Program-made: the position numbers and the translations under genes | Assembly (NCBI GenBank): GCA_963844625.1 | Contig: CAWJPF010000035.1 | Coordinates: 372,001-436,000 of the forward strand | From: Palsa-504 sp963844625 | GTDB taxonomy: Bacteria > Actinomycetota > Actinomycetes > Streptosporangiales > Streptosporangiaceae | Direction: 5' to 3' | DNA length: 64,000 bases | In this document: one piece after another, positions 50,472 to 57,843 of the stretch | Numbering within the stretch: position 1 is the first letter of the stretch | Layout of the letters: every line of letters begins with the position of its first letter | Notes under the pieces: model-generated | The model's database searches: none | The model's input: the letters and a program-made list of their open reading frames with translations, nothing else | What the model was told of the DNA's origin: nothing

Positions 50472-51491
50472 ATGTCCCGAGGAGCTCATCCGCTGACCGT
50501 CGTGGGTCCGCCAACGGGTTATGACGGCGCCAGCGACTGGCCTGCGATCGCGACCGCGGCGGCCTTCGCCGCGGCGGTCGAGTCAGGTCGGCTGGACCTG
50601 CCGCTGCCCGGCGGCGGCCAGACCTGGACCCGCTGGGCGGCGCTGGCGGAACTGGCCGAGGATGATCTTTCCCTGGCCCGGCTCGCCGAAGGGCACACCG
50701 ACGCCCTCGCCATCCTGGCCGAGCTCGGGGCCGCTCCGCCGCCGGCTGGAAGCCGCTGGGGAGTCTGGGCCGCGCAGCCTCCCGGACCCGGGCTGACGGC
50801 CCGCCAGGCGGGCCGGGACTGGCTCCTTGACGGCACCAAGCCATACTGCTCCGGGGCCCGGGCCTGCACCGATGCGCTGGTCACCGCGGTGGCGCCCGAA
50901 GGCAACCGGTTGTTCGCGATCAGCACGCGCGACCTGTCCCCGGTCCCGGGCACGTGGCCGGCCACCGGCATGGCCGGCAGCGACACGCTTGACGTCCGCT
51001 TCACCGACATCCCGGCCGAGCCGGTCGGCGGACCAGGCGGCTATACCGGCCGGCCAGGTTTCGCGCACGGCGGCGCGGGCGTGGCCGCCTGCTGGTACGG
51101 CGGGGCGCGGGGCGTGGGCCAGACGCTTCTCGCCGCCGCGGCCAGGCGTGACGTCGGCCCGCACGCCCTGGCCCATCTCGGTGCCGTCGATATCGCGCTT
51201 CGCAGCGCGAAGATGGTGCTCGCGGCGGCCGCCGGTGAAATCGACGCTGACCCCGATGACCGTCATGGCGGCGGCCGCATGCGCGCGCTGCGCGTCCGCG
51301 CTCTGGTCGAGGCCATGGCCAGCGAGGCCATGAACCGGGTGGGCCGTGCGCTCGGGGCCGGCCCGCTGTGCCACGACGAGGCGCACGGGCGACGGGTCGC
51401 GGATCTCACCGTGTACTTGCGCCAGCATCACGCCGAGCGCGACCTGGCCGAACTCGGCGCGCTCGTGGCCACCAGCGGCACTTCGTGGTGA
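50472..51491 (+). CDS. Acyl-CoA-dehydrogenase-like protein heading a four-gene cassette
   Basis: 339 residues of ACAD fold: WTRWAALAELAEDDLSLARL, GRDWLLDGTKPYCSGARACT (FAD/substrate region), VRFTDIPAEPVGGPGGYTGR, and a C-terminal helical bundle LRVRALVEAMASEAMNRVGR with HHAERDLAELG. The canonical catalytic Glu is not obvious. Its stop overlaps the GTG of a PIG-L deacetylase gene. The gene order with deacetylase, methyltransferase and glycosyltransferase suggests a joint role in making or trimming a glycolipid or secreted glycan; inference only. Confidence 0.82.
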   Translation: MSRGAHPLTVVGPPTGYDGASDWPAIATAAAFAAAVESGRLDLPLPGGGQTWTRWAALAELAEDDLSLARLAEGHTDALAILAELGAAPPPAGSRWGVWAAQPPGPGLTARQAGRDWLLDGTKPYCSGARACTDALVTAVAPEGNRLFAISTRDLSPVPGTWPATGMAGSDTLDVRFTDIPAEPVGGPGGYTGRPGFAHGGAGVAACWYGGARGVGQTLLAAAARRDVGPHALAHLGAVDIALRSAKMVLAAAAGEIDADPDDRHGGGRMRALRVRALVEAMASEAMNRVGRALGAGPLCHDEAHGRRVADLTVYLRQHHAERDLAELGALVATSGTSW

Positions 51492-52240
51492 GCCGGTCGG
51501 GCGCGGGCGCTCCCGGGCCGAATCGCATTGATCAGCCCGGCACCCCGGAGGACGCCTGGACCTCATGGTTGGAGCTGGAGGCCCTGCCGGCCATATACCC
51601 GCTGGCCTGGGCGAGCGTCGTGGTGGTCGCGGCCCACCCCGACGACGAGGTCCTGGGGGTAGGCGGGACGATGGCCATCCTGGCCGCCGCCGGAGCGCGG
51701 CTGCGCCTGATCGCGATCACCGACGGCGAGGGGTCTCATCCCGATGCTGATCCGGCCGCGATCGGAGCGCTGCGGGCCGCGGAATCAGCGGCCGCCCTCA
51801 ACCAGCTGGGCGTCCGGAGCGCCGAGGTGATCAGGCTGCGGTTTCCCGATACCGGGCTCGCCGCACGCGAGGACGAGCTGTCTGAGATATTGCGCGCGCA
51901 GTGCGCCGGATTCGACGTCTGCCTCGCGCCGTGGGAGGCCGACGCGCACGCGGATCACGAGGCCGCGGGCCGTGCGGCACGGCGGGCGGCCCGGCGGGCC
52001 GGGCAGACCATGCTGACCTACCCGATCTGGATGTGGCACTGGGCCAAGCCCGGCGACCGGCGGGTGCCCTGGGACCGGGCTCGCCGGATATCGCTCACCG
52101 CTGACCTCGCGGTCAGGAAGGCGTCGGCCATCCAGGCCTTCACCAGCCAGCTCACCGACCGCGGCCCCGCTGCGGGCCCGGTGCTCCCGGCGGGCATCGT
52201 GGCCCACTTCACCCGGCGCCACGAGGTGCTGCTGCGATGA
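51488..52240 (+). CDS. PIG-L family deacetylase (cassette copy)
   Basis: 250 residues. AHPDDEVLGVGGTMAIL carries the metal-binding AHPDDE, and DAHADHEAAGRAARRAARRA supplies the HADH third-ligand motif. Probably deacetylates an N-acetylhexosamine-containing acceptor made or used by the adjacent glycosyltransferase. GTG start in a 4-base overlap; the end overlaps the methyltransferase ATG (ATGA). It is not close to the PIG-L protein at 6474 outside the motifs. Confidence 0.89.
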   Translation: MSRSGAGAPGPNRIDQPGTPEDAWTSWLELEALPAIYPLAWASVVVVAAHPDDEVLGVGGTMAILAAAGARLRLIAITDGEGSHPDADPAAIGALRAAESAAALNQLGVRSAEVIRLRFPDTGLAAREDELSEILRAQCAGFDVCLAPWEADAHADHEAAGRAARRAARRAGQTMLTYPIWMWHWAKPGDRRVPWDRARRISLTADLAVRKASAIQAFTSQLTDRGPAAGPVLPAGIVAHFTRRHEVLLR

Positions 52241-52857
52241 CGGCTCCGGTTACTCTCGGCGCGGACTACTTCGACGCCATGTACTCCGCCGCCGACGATC
52301 CCTGGGGTTTCGAGGAACGCTGGTACGAGCGGCGCAAGTACGCGATCAGCCTCGCGCAGCTCCCGGCGGAGCGGTATCACCGCGCCTTCGAACCCGGCTG
52401 CTCCATCGGCGTGTTCACCCGCCTGCTTGCCCAGCGCTGCGACACGTTGCTGTCCTGCGACGTCGCCGAGGCCGCGGTCCAGGCCACCGCCCGGCGCAAC
52501 CGTGATCTGGCCCACGTCATGGTCGAGCGGCGCGACCTTCCGGGGCAATGGCCAGCGGGCCGCTTCGACCTCATCGTGTTCTCGGAGATCTTGTACTACT
52601 TCGGGGACAGCGATCTGGAGCGGGTGCTCAAGAACGCCGTGGCTGCGCTCGAGCCGGAAGGCACCCTGCTCGCCGTGCACTGGCGGCACCCCGTCGCCGA
52701 CTATCCCCGGTCCGGCGACGACGTCCACGGCATGCTCGCGGCCTGTGCCGGCCTGGCCCGCCTGGTCCGCCACGCCGAGCCTGATTTCCTGGCCGAGGTG
52801 TACATCCGCACCGATGGGCCGCCCGTCTCGGTGGCCCAGGCGACGGGCCTGGTGTGA
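52237..52857 (+). CDS. SAM-dependent methyltransferase, NodS-like
   Basis: 206 residues. YFDAMYSAADDPWGFEERWY at the N-terminus is typical of the NodS/nodulation-methyltransferase group; the SAM site is FEPGCSIGVFTRLLAQRCD and the following acidic strand LSCDVAEAAVQATA. FDLIVFSEILYYFGD marks motif II. NodS-type enzymes N-methylate a deacetylated sugar, which fits a PIG-L deacetylase encoded just upstream. Coupled on both sides by 4-base overlaps. Confidence 0.88.
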   Translation: MTAPVTLGADYFDAMYSAADDPWGFEERWYERRKYAISLAQLPAERYHRAFEPGCSIGVFTRLLAQRCDTLLSCDVAEAAVQATARRNRDLAHVMVERRDLPGQWPAGRFDLIVFSEILYYFGDSDLERVLKNAVAALEPEGTLLAVHWRHPVADYPRSGDDVHGMLAACAGLARLVRHAEPDFLAEVYIRTDGPPVSVAQATGLV

Positions 52858-53573
52858 CCGGCGCCGCAGGCATCGAAGCGGTCGGCGTGGTCGTGCCGGC
52901 GCACAACGAGGAAACGCTGCTCCCGGCCTGCCTGATGGCGTTGTGGCGGGCCGCTGACGCCATCACGGCCCCGGTACACGTGCTGGTGGTGGCCGATACC
53001 TGCACGGATCAGACCGTCGCGGCGGCCCGGGCGCACGGGGCGCGGGTGATCGGCATCCGGGGCCGCAGCGTCGGCGCGGCGCGGGCGGCCGGGATGGCCG
53101 AGCTGCTCCGGCTGACGGCCGGCCCGGATCCGTCCGCGGTGTGGCTGGCGACCACCGACGCCGACACCGTGGTCCCGCCTGACTGGCTGCGACGCCAGGT
53201 CGGGTACGCCCGCCAGGGCTGGGATGTGGTGCTCGGTACCATCGCGGTCACCGACTGGGACGGGCACCCGCCGCATGTGCCGGCCGCGTTCGAGGCGCGG
53301 TATGAGTTCGGCAGCGGACCCCACCCGCACGTGCACGGCGCCAACCTCGGTCTCCGGGCCTCGGCCTACCTGGCCGCGGGCGGGTTCAAGTCGCTGCGGA
53401 CCGCCGAAGACCACGCCCTGCTCGCCGCCGTGAACCAGGCCGGATGCTCGGTCCTGCGGGCCAGCGACATCACCGTCCAGACCTCAGCGCGGCGCCGTGC
53501 GCGCGCGCCCCGTGGGTTCGGCCACCTGCTGCGAACGCTGGCCCCACCGCCGAACGCGGTCGCGAAGCCATGA
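52854..53573 (+). CDS. Family 2 glycosyltransferase
   Basis: 239 residues, GT-A fold. VGVVVPAHNEETLLPACLMA at the N-terminus, a LVVADTCTDQTVAAARAHGA nucleotide-binding strand, and DADTVVPPDWL with the DxD metal motif; HGANLGLRASAYLAAGGFK and the EDHALLAAV acceptor motif follow. No membrane helix. It likely adds a sugar from a UDP/GDP donor to the cassette's product. GTG start overlapping the methyltransferase stop; 15 bases before a convergent gene. Confidence 0.9.
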   Translation: MTGAAGIEAVGVVVPAHNEETLLPACLMALWRAADAITAPVHVLVVADTCTDQTVAAARAHGARVIGIRGRSVGAARAAGMAELLRLTAGPDPSAVWLATTDADTVVPPDWLRRQVGYARQGWDVVLGTIAVTDWDGHPPHVPAAFEARYEFGSGPHPHVHGANLGLRASAYLAAGGFKSLRTAEDHALLAAVNQAGCSVLRASDITVQTSARRRARAPRGFGHLLRTLAPPPNAVAKP

Positions 53574-53588
53574 CCCGGCGCGGCCCGG

Positions 53589-54404
53589 TCAGCCGATGCT
53601 GACCAGAGCGGTGACGTCGTCGCCGGGCAGGTCCCCGTCGATCATCGCCGTGACCTCGGTTCCGGTCAGTTCCACGGCGCCGCCGTAGGCGGAGAGGAAC
53701 GCGGTGTCGGCCGCGTCCCGGCCGGTAGAGATACGGATCAGGCTGGCGCGCGGGGCGAGCAGCGTGGCGTCCACTACCCGCCATTGCCCGCCCACCAGCG
53801 CCTCGGCCACCGCATGGAAGTCCATCGGGTGCAGGCCCGGAGCGTAGACCGCCGCCAGCCGCGCCGGGACGTCCAGGGACCGCAGCAGGGCGATGACCAG
53901 GTGGGCATAGTCCCGGCACACGCCTTGCCGCTGCAGCAGCGTTTCCACCGCCCCGTCGGTGGGCCTGCTGCTGCCCGGTACGTAGCTCAGCCGGGTGCCG
54001 ACCCAGGAGGACACCGCGGCGAGCAGTTCCGCGGCGGCGCTGATTCCGGCGAACTCATTACGCGCGACCGCGGCCAGCCGGTCGGACTCGGCGTACCGGC
54101 TCGGCCGCAGGTAGGTGATGCGATCGGCTTCGGTCACCTGCGGTGGCTCCGCGGTCCCGCGGATGACGGCCCCGTACTCGACGGTCACCTGGCCCGGATC
54201 CAGCCTCAGCCGATGCGCCCGGCCGCCGTGCGCCATGACGACCTCGGCCGCCTTCACCGGCTCCCCGGCGCGCCGGACCGTCAGCTCTTCCTCGGCCTCC
54301 GGGCCCGCCACGCTCGCGACCGCGACCTGCAGGATCACTTCCGCCTGCTCATGCGCCCGAAGCGCAAGGCGGGCGCCGACCCGGCGGCTCGATGGAGTAG
54401 TCAC
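53589..54404 (-). CDS. Transglutaminase-like domain protein
   Basis: 271 residues from GTG 54404 (a 291-residue form from ATG 54464 is possible). An N-terminal beta domain (about 1-120) precedes the core with Cys in RQGVCRDYAHLVIALLRSLD, His in HPMDFHAVAEAL and Asp in WRVVDATLLAP, a complete papain-like triad. Such proteins are predicted cysteine proteases or isopeptidases; the substrate is unknown. Convergent with the glycosyltransferase gene and divergent from dps. Confidence 0.86.
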   Translation of the reverse strand: MTTPSSRRVGARLALRAHEQAEVILQVAVASVAGPEAEEELTVRRAGEPVKAAEVVMAHGGRAHRLRLDPGQVTVEYGAVIRGTAEPPQVTEADRITYLRPSRYAESDRLAAVARNEFAGISAAAELLAAVSSWVGTRLSYVPGSSRPTDGAVETLLQRQGVCRDYAHLVIALLRSLDVPARLAAVYAPGLHPMDFHAVAEALVGGQWRVVDATLLAPRASLIRISTGRDAADTAFLSAYGGAVELTGTEVTAMIDGDLPGDDVTALVSIG

Positions 54405-54493
54405 GCCGTGAAGTACATCACGCACCGGATAAACCGGCTGACGGGGGTAGTAGATCACGGTCATTCACAAGCCATAGAAAGGGGACCGTCTTG

Positions 54494-55036
54494 GTGACGT
54501 ACACGGTGCCGGGAATGAAAAGTGATAGCGCGGAGCAGACCGCCGCGCTGCTGCAGGACCGGCTGAACTCGCTCAACGACCTCGCCCTGACCCTCAAGCA
54601 CGTCCATTGGAACGTGGTCGGACCGAACTTCATCGCCGTGCACACCATGCTGGACCCGCAGGTCGAGGCGGTGCGCGCCATGGTCGACGACACCGCGGAG
54701 CGGATCGCGACGCTCGGTGGGTCACCGGTAGGGACCCCGGGTGCGCTGGTCGCTCAGCGCGACTGGGATGACTACTCCATCGGCCGGGCCGACACCCTCC
54801 AGCACCTCGGCGCCCTGGACGTCGTCTACACCGGGATCATCGAGGCCCACCGGGCGGCCATCGAAACCACCGAAGACCTCGACCACGTCACCCAGGACAT
54901 GCTGATCGGGCAGGCCCACCAGCTGGAGAAATTCCACTGGTTCGTCCGCGCCCACCTGGAGACGCCCGATGGCTCGCTGACCACGGGCGACGCCAAGACA
55001 GAGAAGTCGGCCGCCCGCCGGGCCAAGAAGCGCTAG
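54494..55036 (+). CDS. dps: Dps family DNA-binding ferritin
   Basis: 180 residues. Ferritin-like bundle with the inter-subunit ferroxidase site: LKHVHWNVVGPNFIAVHTML supplies His, and MVDDTAERIATLGGSPVGTP supplies Asp and Glu. A Lys/Arg-rich tail (AKTEKSAARRAKKR) probably binds DNA. It protects DNA and stores iron under starvation or oxidative stress. TTG 54491 or GTG 54494 may start it, with GAAAGGGGA upstream. Its end overlaps the convergent sigma-factor gene by 4 bases. Confidence 0.92.
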   Translation: MTYTVPGMKSDSAEQTAALLQDRLNSLNDLALTLKHVHWNVVGPNFIAVHTMLDPQVEAVRAMVDDTAERIATLGGSPVGTPGALVAQRDWDDYSIGRADTLQHLGALDVVYTGIIEAHRAAIETTEDLDHVTQDMLIGQAHQLEKFHWFVRAHLETPDGSLTTGDAKTEKSAARRAKKR

Positions 55037-56292
55037 CCCGCCGCGGCGGGCCGGCCGAGCCGGGCCGCCTGCAGGGCCAGGTACCGGCGCTCGGGCACGC
55101 TGGTGGCGCGGCGGGCCGCCTCCAGGTAATCCGCGGCGGCCAGATCCGTCTGACCGGAGAGTTCCCGCAGGTGCGCGCGGGTGGCGAGCAGGCGGTGATG
55201 CCGCGCCATCCGCTTGTCGGCGCCCAGCGTGGCGAGCAGCTCGAGCCCGGCGCCGGGCCCGTGCACCATGGCCACGGCCACCGCGCGATTCAGCGTGATG
55301 AACGGGTTCGGCGCGGCCAGCTCGAGCAGGTCATAGAGCGAGAGGATCTGGCGCCAGTCGGTATCGGCCATGGTCGCAGCCTCGTCATGCACGGCGGCGA
55401 TGGCCGCCTGCAGCTGGTAGGGACCGACCTCGCCGAGCCGCAGGGCCTTGGTGATCAGCGCCGTGCCCTCGGCGATCTGCGCCTGGTCCCACTTGTCCCG
55501 GTCCTGTTCGGCCAGCGGGACCAGGGACCCGTCGGGCTCCGTCCTGGCCGCCCGCCGCGCGTCGGTGAGCAGCATCAGCGCCAGCAGGCCGGCCACCTCG
55601 CCGTCCTGCGGGGCCAGCCGGTGCAGCCAGCGGGTGAGCCGGATCGCCTCCCGCGACAGCGCGGGCACGGTCAGCTCGTCACCGTCGGTGGCGGTGTAAC
55701 CCTCGTTGAAGATGAGGTAGAGCACGTGCAATACGGCCCGCAGCCGCTCGGCCCGCTCCGGCCCGGGAGGCAGGCTGAAGTCAAGGCCGGCCGCCCTGAT
55801 GGTCTGCTTGGCGCGGCTGATGCGCTGCGCCATCGTGGCCTCGGGCACCGCGAAGGCCGCGGCGATCTGCGCGGTGCTGAGCCCGCCGATCGCGCGCAGG
55901 GTCAGCGCGATCTGGCTGGGTGCGGACAGCTCGGGGCGGCAGCAGCCGAACAGCAGGGCCAGTGAGTCGTCGCGGTCAGCGGGCTCGGCGTCGGCCGGGG
56001 CGCCGAGCAGTTCCGACGGCGGGGTCGCCACCGCGATCAGGCCTTCCCGGTTCCGCCGTGACTGCTCGCTGCGCACCTGGTCCATCAGCCGCCGCGAGGC
56101 GACCGTGATCAGCCAGCCGCGCGGGTTCTCCGGTAGCCCGCCAGCCGGCCACTGCAGCGCCGCGGCGAGCAGGGCCTCCTGGCTGGCGTCCTCGCACAGG
56201 TGAAACTGCCCGTACCGGCGGACCAGCGCGCCGAGGACCTGCGGCGCGAGGTCGCGCAGCAGGTCCTCCACGGGCGCCTGGCCAGTGTTCAC
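55033..56292 (-). CDS. ECF sigma factor with C-terminal TPR-like extension (ECF42-like)
   Basis: 419 residues. Region 2 (LVRRYGQFHLCEDASQEALL, then NPRGWLITVASRRLMDQVRS) and region 4 (IALTLRAIGGLSTAQIAAAF) are followed by a long C-terminal helical domain (about 200-419) instead of an anti-sigma partner gene. This layout and the linked YCII protein are characteristic of the ECF42 group. GTG 56292 overlaps the stop of the YCII gene (GTGA). Control is probably through the C-terminal domain; the target promoter is not identified. Confidence 0.9.
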   Translation of the reverse strand: MNTGQAPVEDLLRDLAPQVLGALVRRYGQFHLCEDASQEALLAAALQWPAGGLPENPRGWLITVASRRLMDQVRSEQSRRNREGLIAVATPPSELLGAPADAEPADRDDSLALLFGCCRPELSAPSQIALTLRAIGGLSTAQIAAAFAVPEATMAQRISRAKQTIRAAGLDFSLPPGPERAERLRAVLHVLYLIFNEGYTATDGDELTVPALSREAIRLTRWLHRLAPQDGEVAGLLALMLLTDARRAARTEPDGSLVPLAEQDRDKWDQAQIAEGTALITKALRLGEVGPYQLQAAIAAVHDEAATMADTDWRQILSLYDLLELAAPNPFITLNRAVAVAMVHGPGAGLELLATLGADKRMARHHRLLATRAHLRELSGQTDLAAADYLEAARRATSVPERRYLALQAARLGRPAAAG

Positions 56293-56651
56293 AGATCCAG
56301 CTTGGCCTCGTGCATGATCGGCCAGAACTCGACTGGCTCCTGGTCGGCCCACGGCATGTCCGCCGCGATCTGCAGTGCGCGCTCCTCGCTCTCGCAGTCC
56401 AGCAGGTAGAAGCTCGCGATGTACTCCTTGGTCTCCTGGTAGGGCCCGTCGGTCACGGCCGGAAGGCCGTTTTCCCTGCGCACCAGCCTGGCCTGCGCCG
56501 CGTCGGCCAGGCCGTAGGCGCCCATCAGCTCCCCGGTGGCCTGGTACTTCTTGTTGAACGCGTCCTGCTTGGCGATGGCCTCGGGCCAGTCCTCGGCGGG
56601 GATCGACGCCCACTTCTCCTGGTTGCCGTAGATCAGCATCAAGTACTTCAT
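56289..56651 (-). CDS. YCII/DGPF domain protein, partner of the ECF sigma factor
   Basis: 120 residues: MKYLMLIYGNQEKWASIPAE at the N-terminus, TGELMGAYGL, then VTDGPYQETKEYIASFYLLD, where the family motif DGPF is DGPY, and a C-terminal ADMPWADQEPVEFWPI. Small dimeric alpha/beta protein of unknown activity, typically encoded with ECF42-type sigma factors and often their regulatory target. ATG 56651 is chosen; longer in-frame starts lack family similarity. Confidence 0.9.
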   Translation of the reverse strand: MKYLMLIYGNQEKWASIPAEDWPEAIAKQDAFNKKYQATGELMGAYGLADAAQARLVRRENGLPAVTDGPYQETKEYIASFYLLDCESEERALQIAADMPWADQEPVEFWPIMHEAKLDL

Positions 56652-56816
56652 CTGTTGCCACCTTCTGGCTTCTGGTTCGCGCGCCCGGTCGGCGCTCTCA
56701 CCATGGAGTCGGAGCCGCCGCCCCGTCCTCGACATTGCGCCGTCACCATTATCCGCCCGGCCTCATGAAAGACTTCCAGGGTCAGCTCGATCGGCCGTCG
56801 TGGGGGAGAGTGTGTT

Positions 56817-57485
56817 GTGGACAAGGACCTAGCCGAGCAGGTCGCCGATATCGCCCAGCGGGTTGTGGCCAGCGGGGCGATCTCCGCCAACGGGCACGGC
56901 AACGTCAGCGTCCGGGTGCCCGGTGCGCAGGAGATGTACTTCACGGCCGGTCCGTCGCTGCGCGGTCACCTCGCCTCCGCCGTGGTACGGGTGGGACTGG
57001 ACGGCGCTCTGCTCGAGGGCGACCTGCCGCCTATCCAAGGCGCCGTGGTCGCCATGCACACGGCTATGTACGCCGACAGCCCCGATGTCGGGTGCGTCCT
57101 GCACACCCACTCGCCGTATGCCACGGCCTACGCGGTGGCCCGCCGGCCCATCGGGTGCTGGGTCGAAGCCCTGGCCATGTTCGGGCTGCCCGACGGCGTG
57201 CCGGTGGCCGGCTACGGGCCGCGCGGGTCGAGCGAGGCGGTGGCCAGCATCCGCAGTGCCGTGGTCCCGGGGGTCCCGGCCGTGCTGCTGGCCAACCACG
57301 GCGTGCTGATTTTCCACCGCACTCCTGAACTCGCCATCATGGTTGGCGGCGTCGTCGAGGAGGCAGCGCAGGCCGGCATCAACGCCGCGTCCTTGGGCGG
57401 CCCGGTCGAGATCCCGGCCGCCATGAGGGCCGCGGCCCTGCAGCGCGCCATGACCTTCGACCGCGTGGGCACCGTGCACGCGTGA
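56817..57485 (+). CDS. Class II aldolase/adducin family protein
   Basis: 222 residues. ANGHGNVSVRVPGAQEMYFT at the N-terminus, zinc-binding HTHSPYATAYAVARRP (His-x-His) and LLANHGVLIF (third His) define the family, which includes fuculose- and ribulose-phosphate aldolases and epimerases as well as decarboxylases. The substrate is unknown. GTG start with GGGGGAG upstream. It stands just before the AcoR-type activator and may be its target, together with the alcohol dehydrogenase at 59795. Confidence 0.88.
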   Translation: MDKDLAEQVADIAQRVVASGAISANGHGNVSVRVPGAQEMYFTAGPSLRGHLASAVVRVGLDGALLEGDLPPIQGAVVAMHTAMYADSPDVGCVLHTHSPYATAYAVARRPIGCWVEALAMFGLPDGVPVAGYGPRGSSEAVASIRSAVVPGVPAVLLANHGVLIFHRTPELAIMVGGVVEEAAQAGINAASLGGPVEIPAAMRAAALQRAMTFDRVGTVHA

Positions 57486-57843
57486 CTGTTGCCAGCCATC
57501 GGCGGACCGGGGTTCGGACCGTCGGCAGAGCCGGTCCTCCTGACAGATCGCCGGGCCGCCGCTCAGCGTCCGGGCGCTCCCCGGTACCACAGCGATGCTC
57601 CATCGATGTGGTCAGGGCAACAGCGATGCTCCATCGTTGTGGCTGGCTTCGCTGGCCGATGATACGGAAGGGGTGGGCGTGACAGAGGTGACTGACCGCG
57701 CTCGCCGCTGGGAGAGCGCGGCGACCATGAACAAGGAATTCACCGCCCGGCCGCCTAACGCCGGCGCCGGGTAACGCCGCCACCGGCTCGAGCGGCTCAC
57801 GATGAGACGTTGCGGCGAGCAGCGGCCTGCTTAGGCTCGCAGC
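57486..57843. promoter_or_regulatory. 358-base intergenic region with two 13-base dyads
   Basis: No gene is supported here. Two perfect palindromes CGATG-CTC-CATCG lie at 57593-57605 and 57624-57636, 31 bases apart (three helical turns), each in a longer repeat CAGCGATGCTCCATCG(A/T)TGTGG. Probably binding sites for the activator encoded at 57844. A short open frame crosses the region but looks non-coding. Confidence 0.55.

Noticed and set aside
57482..57682. 66-codon plus-strand frame after the aldolase gene
   Set aside because: Composition is non-coding-like, it covers the two dyads, and it has no ribosome site beyond the overlap with the aldolase stop.
57637..57843. A sigma-54 (-24/-12) promoter downstream of the dyads
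   Set aside because: No convincing TGGCAC-N5-TTGC is visible and actinobacteria generally lack sigma-54.
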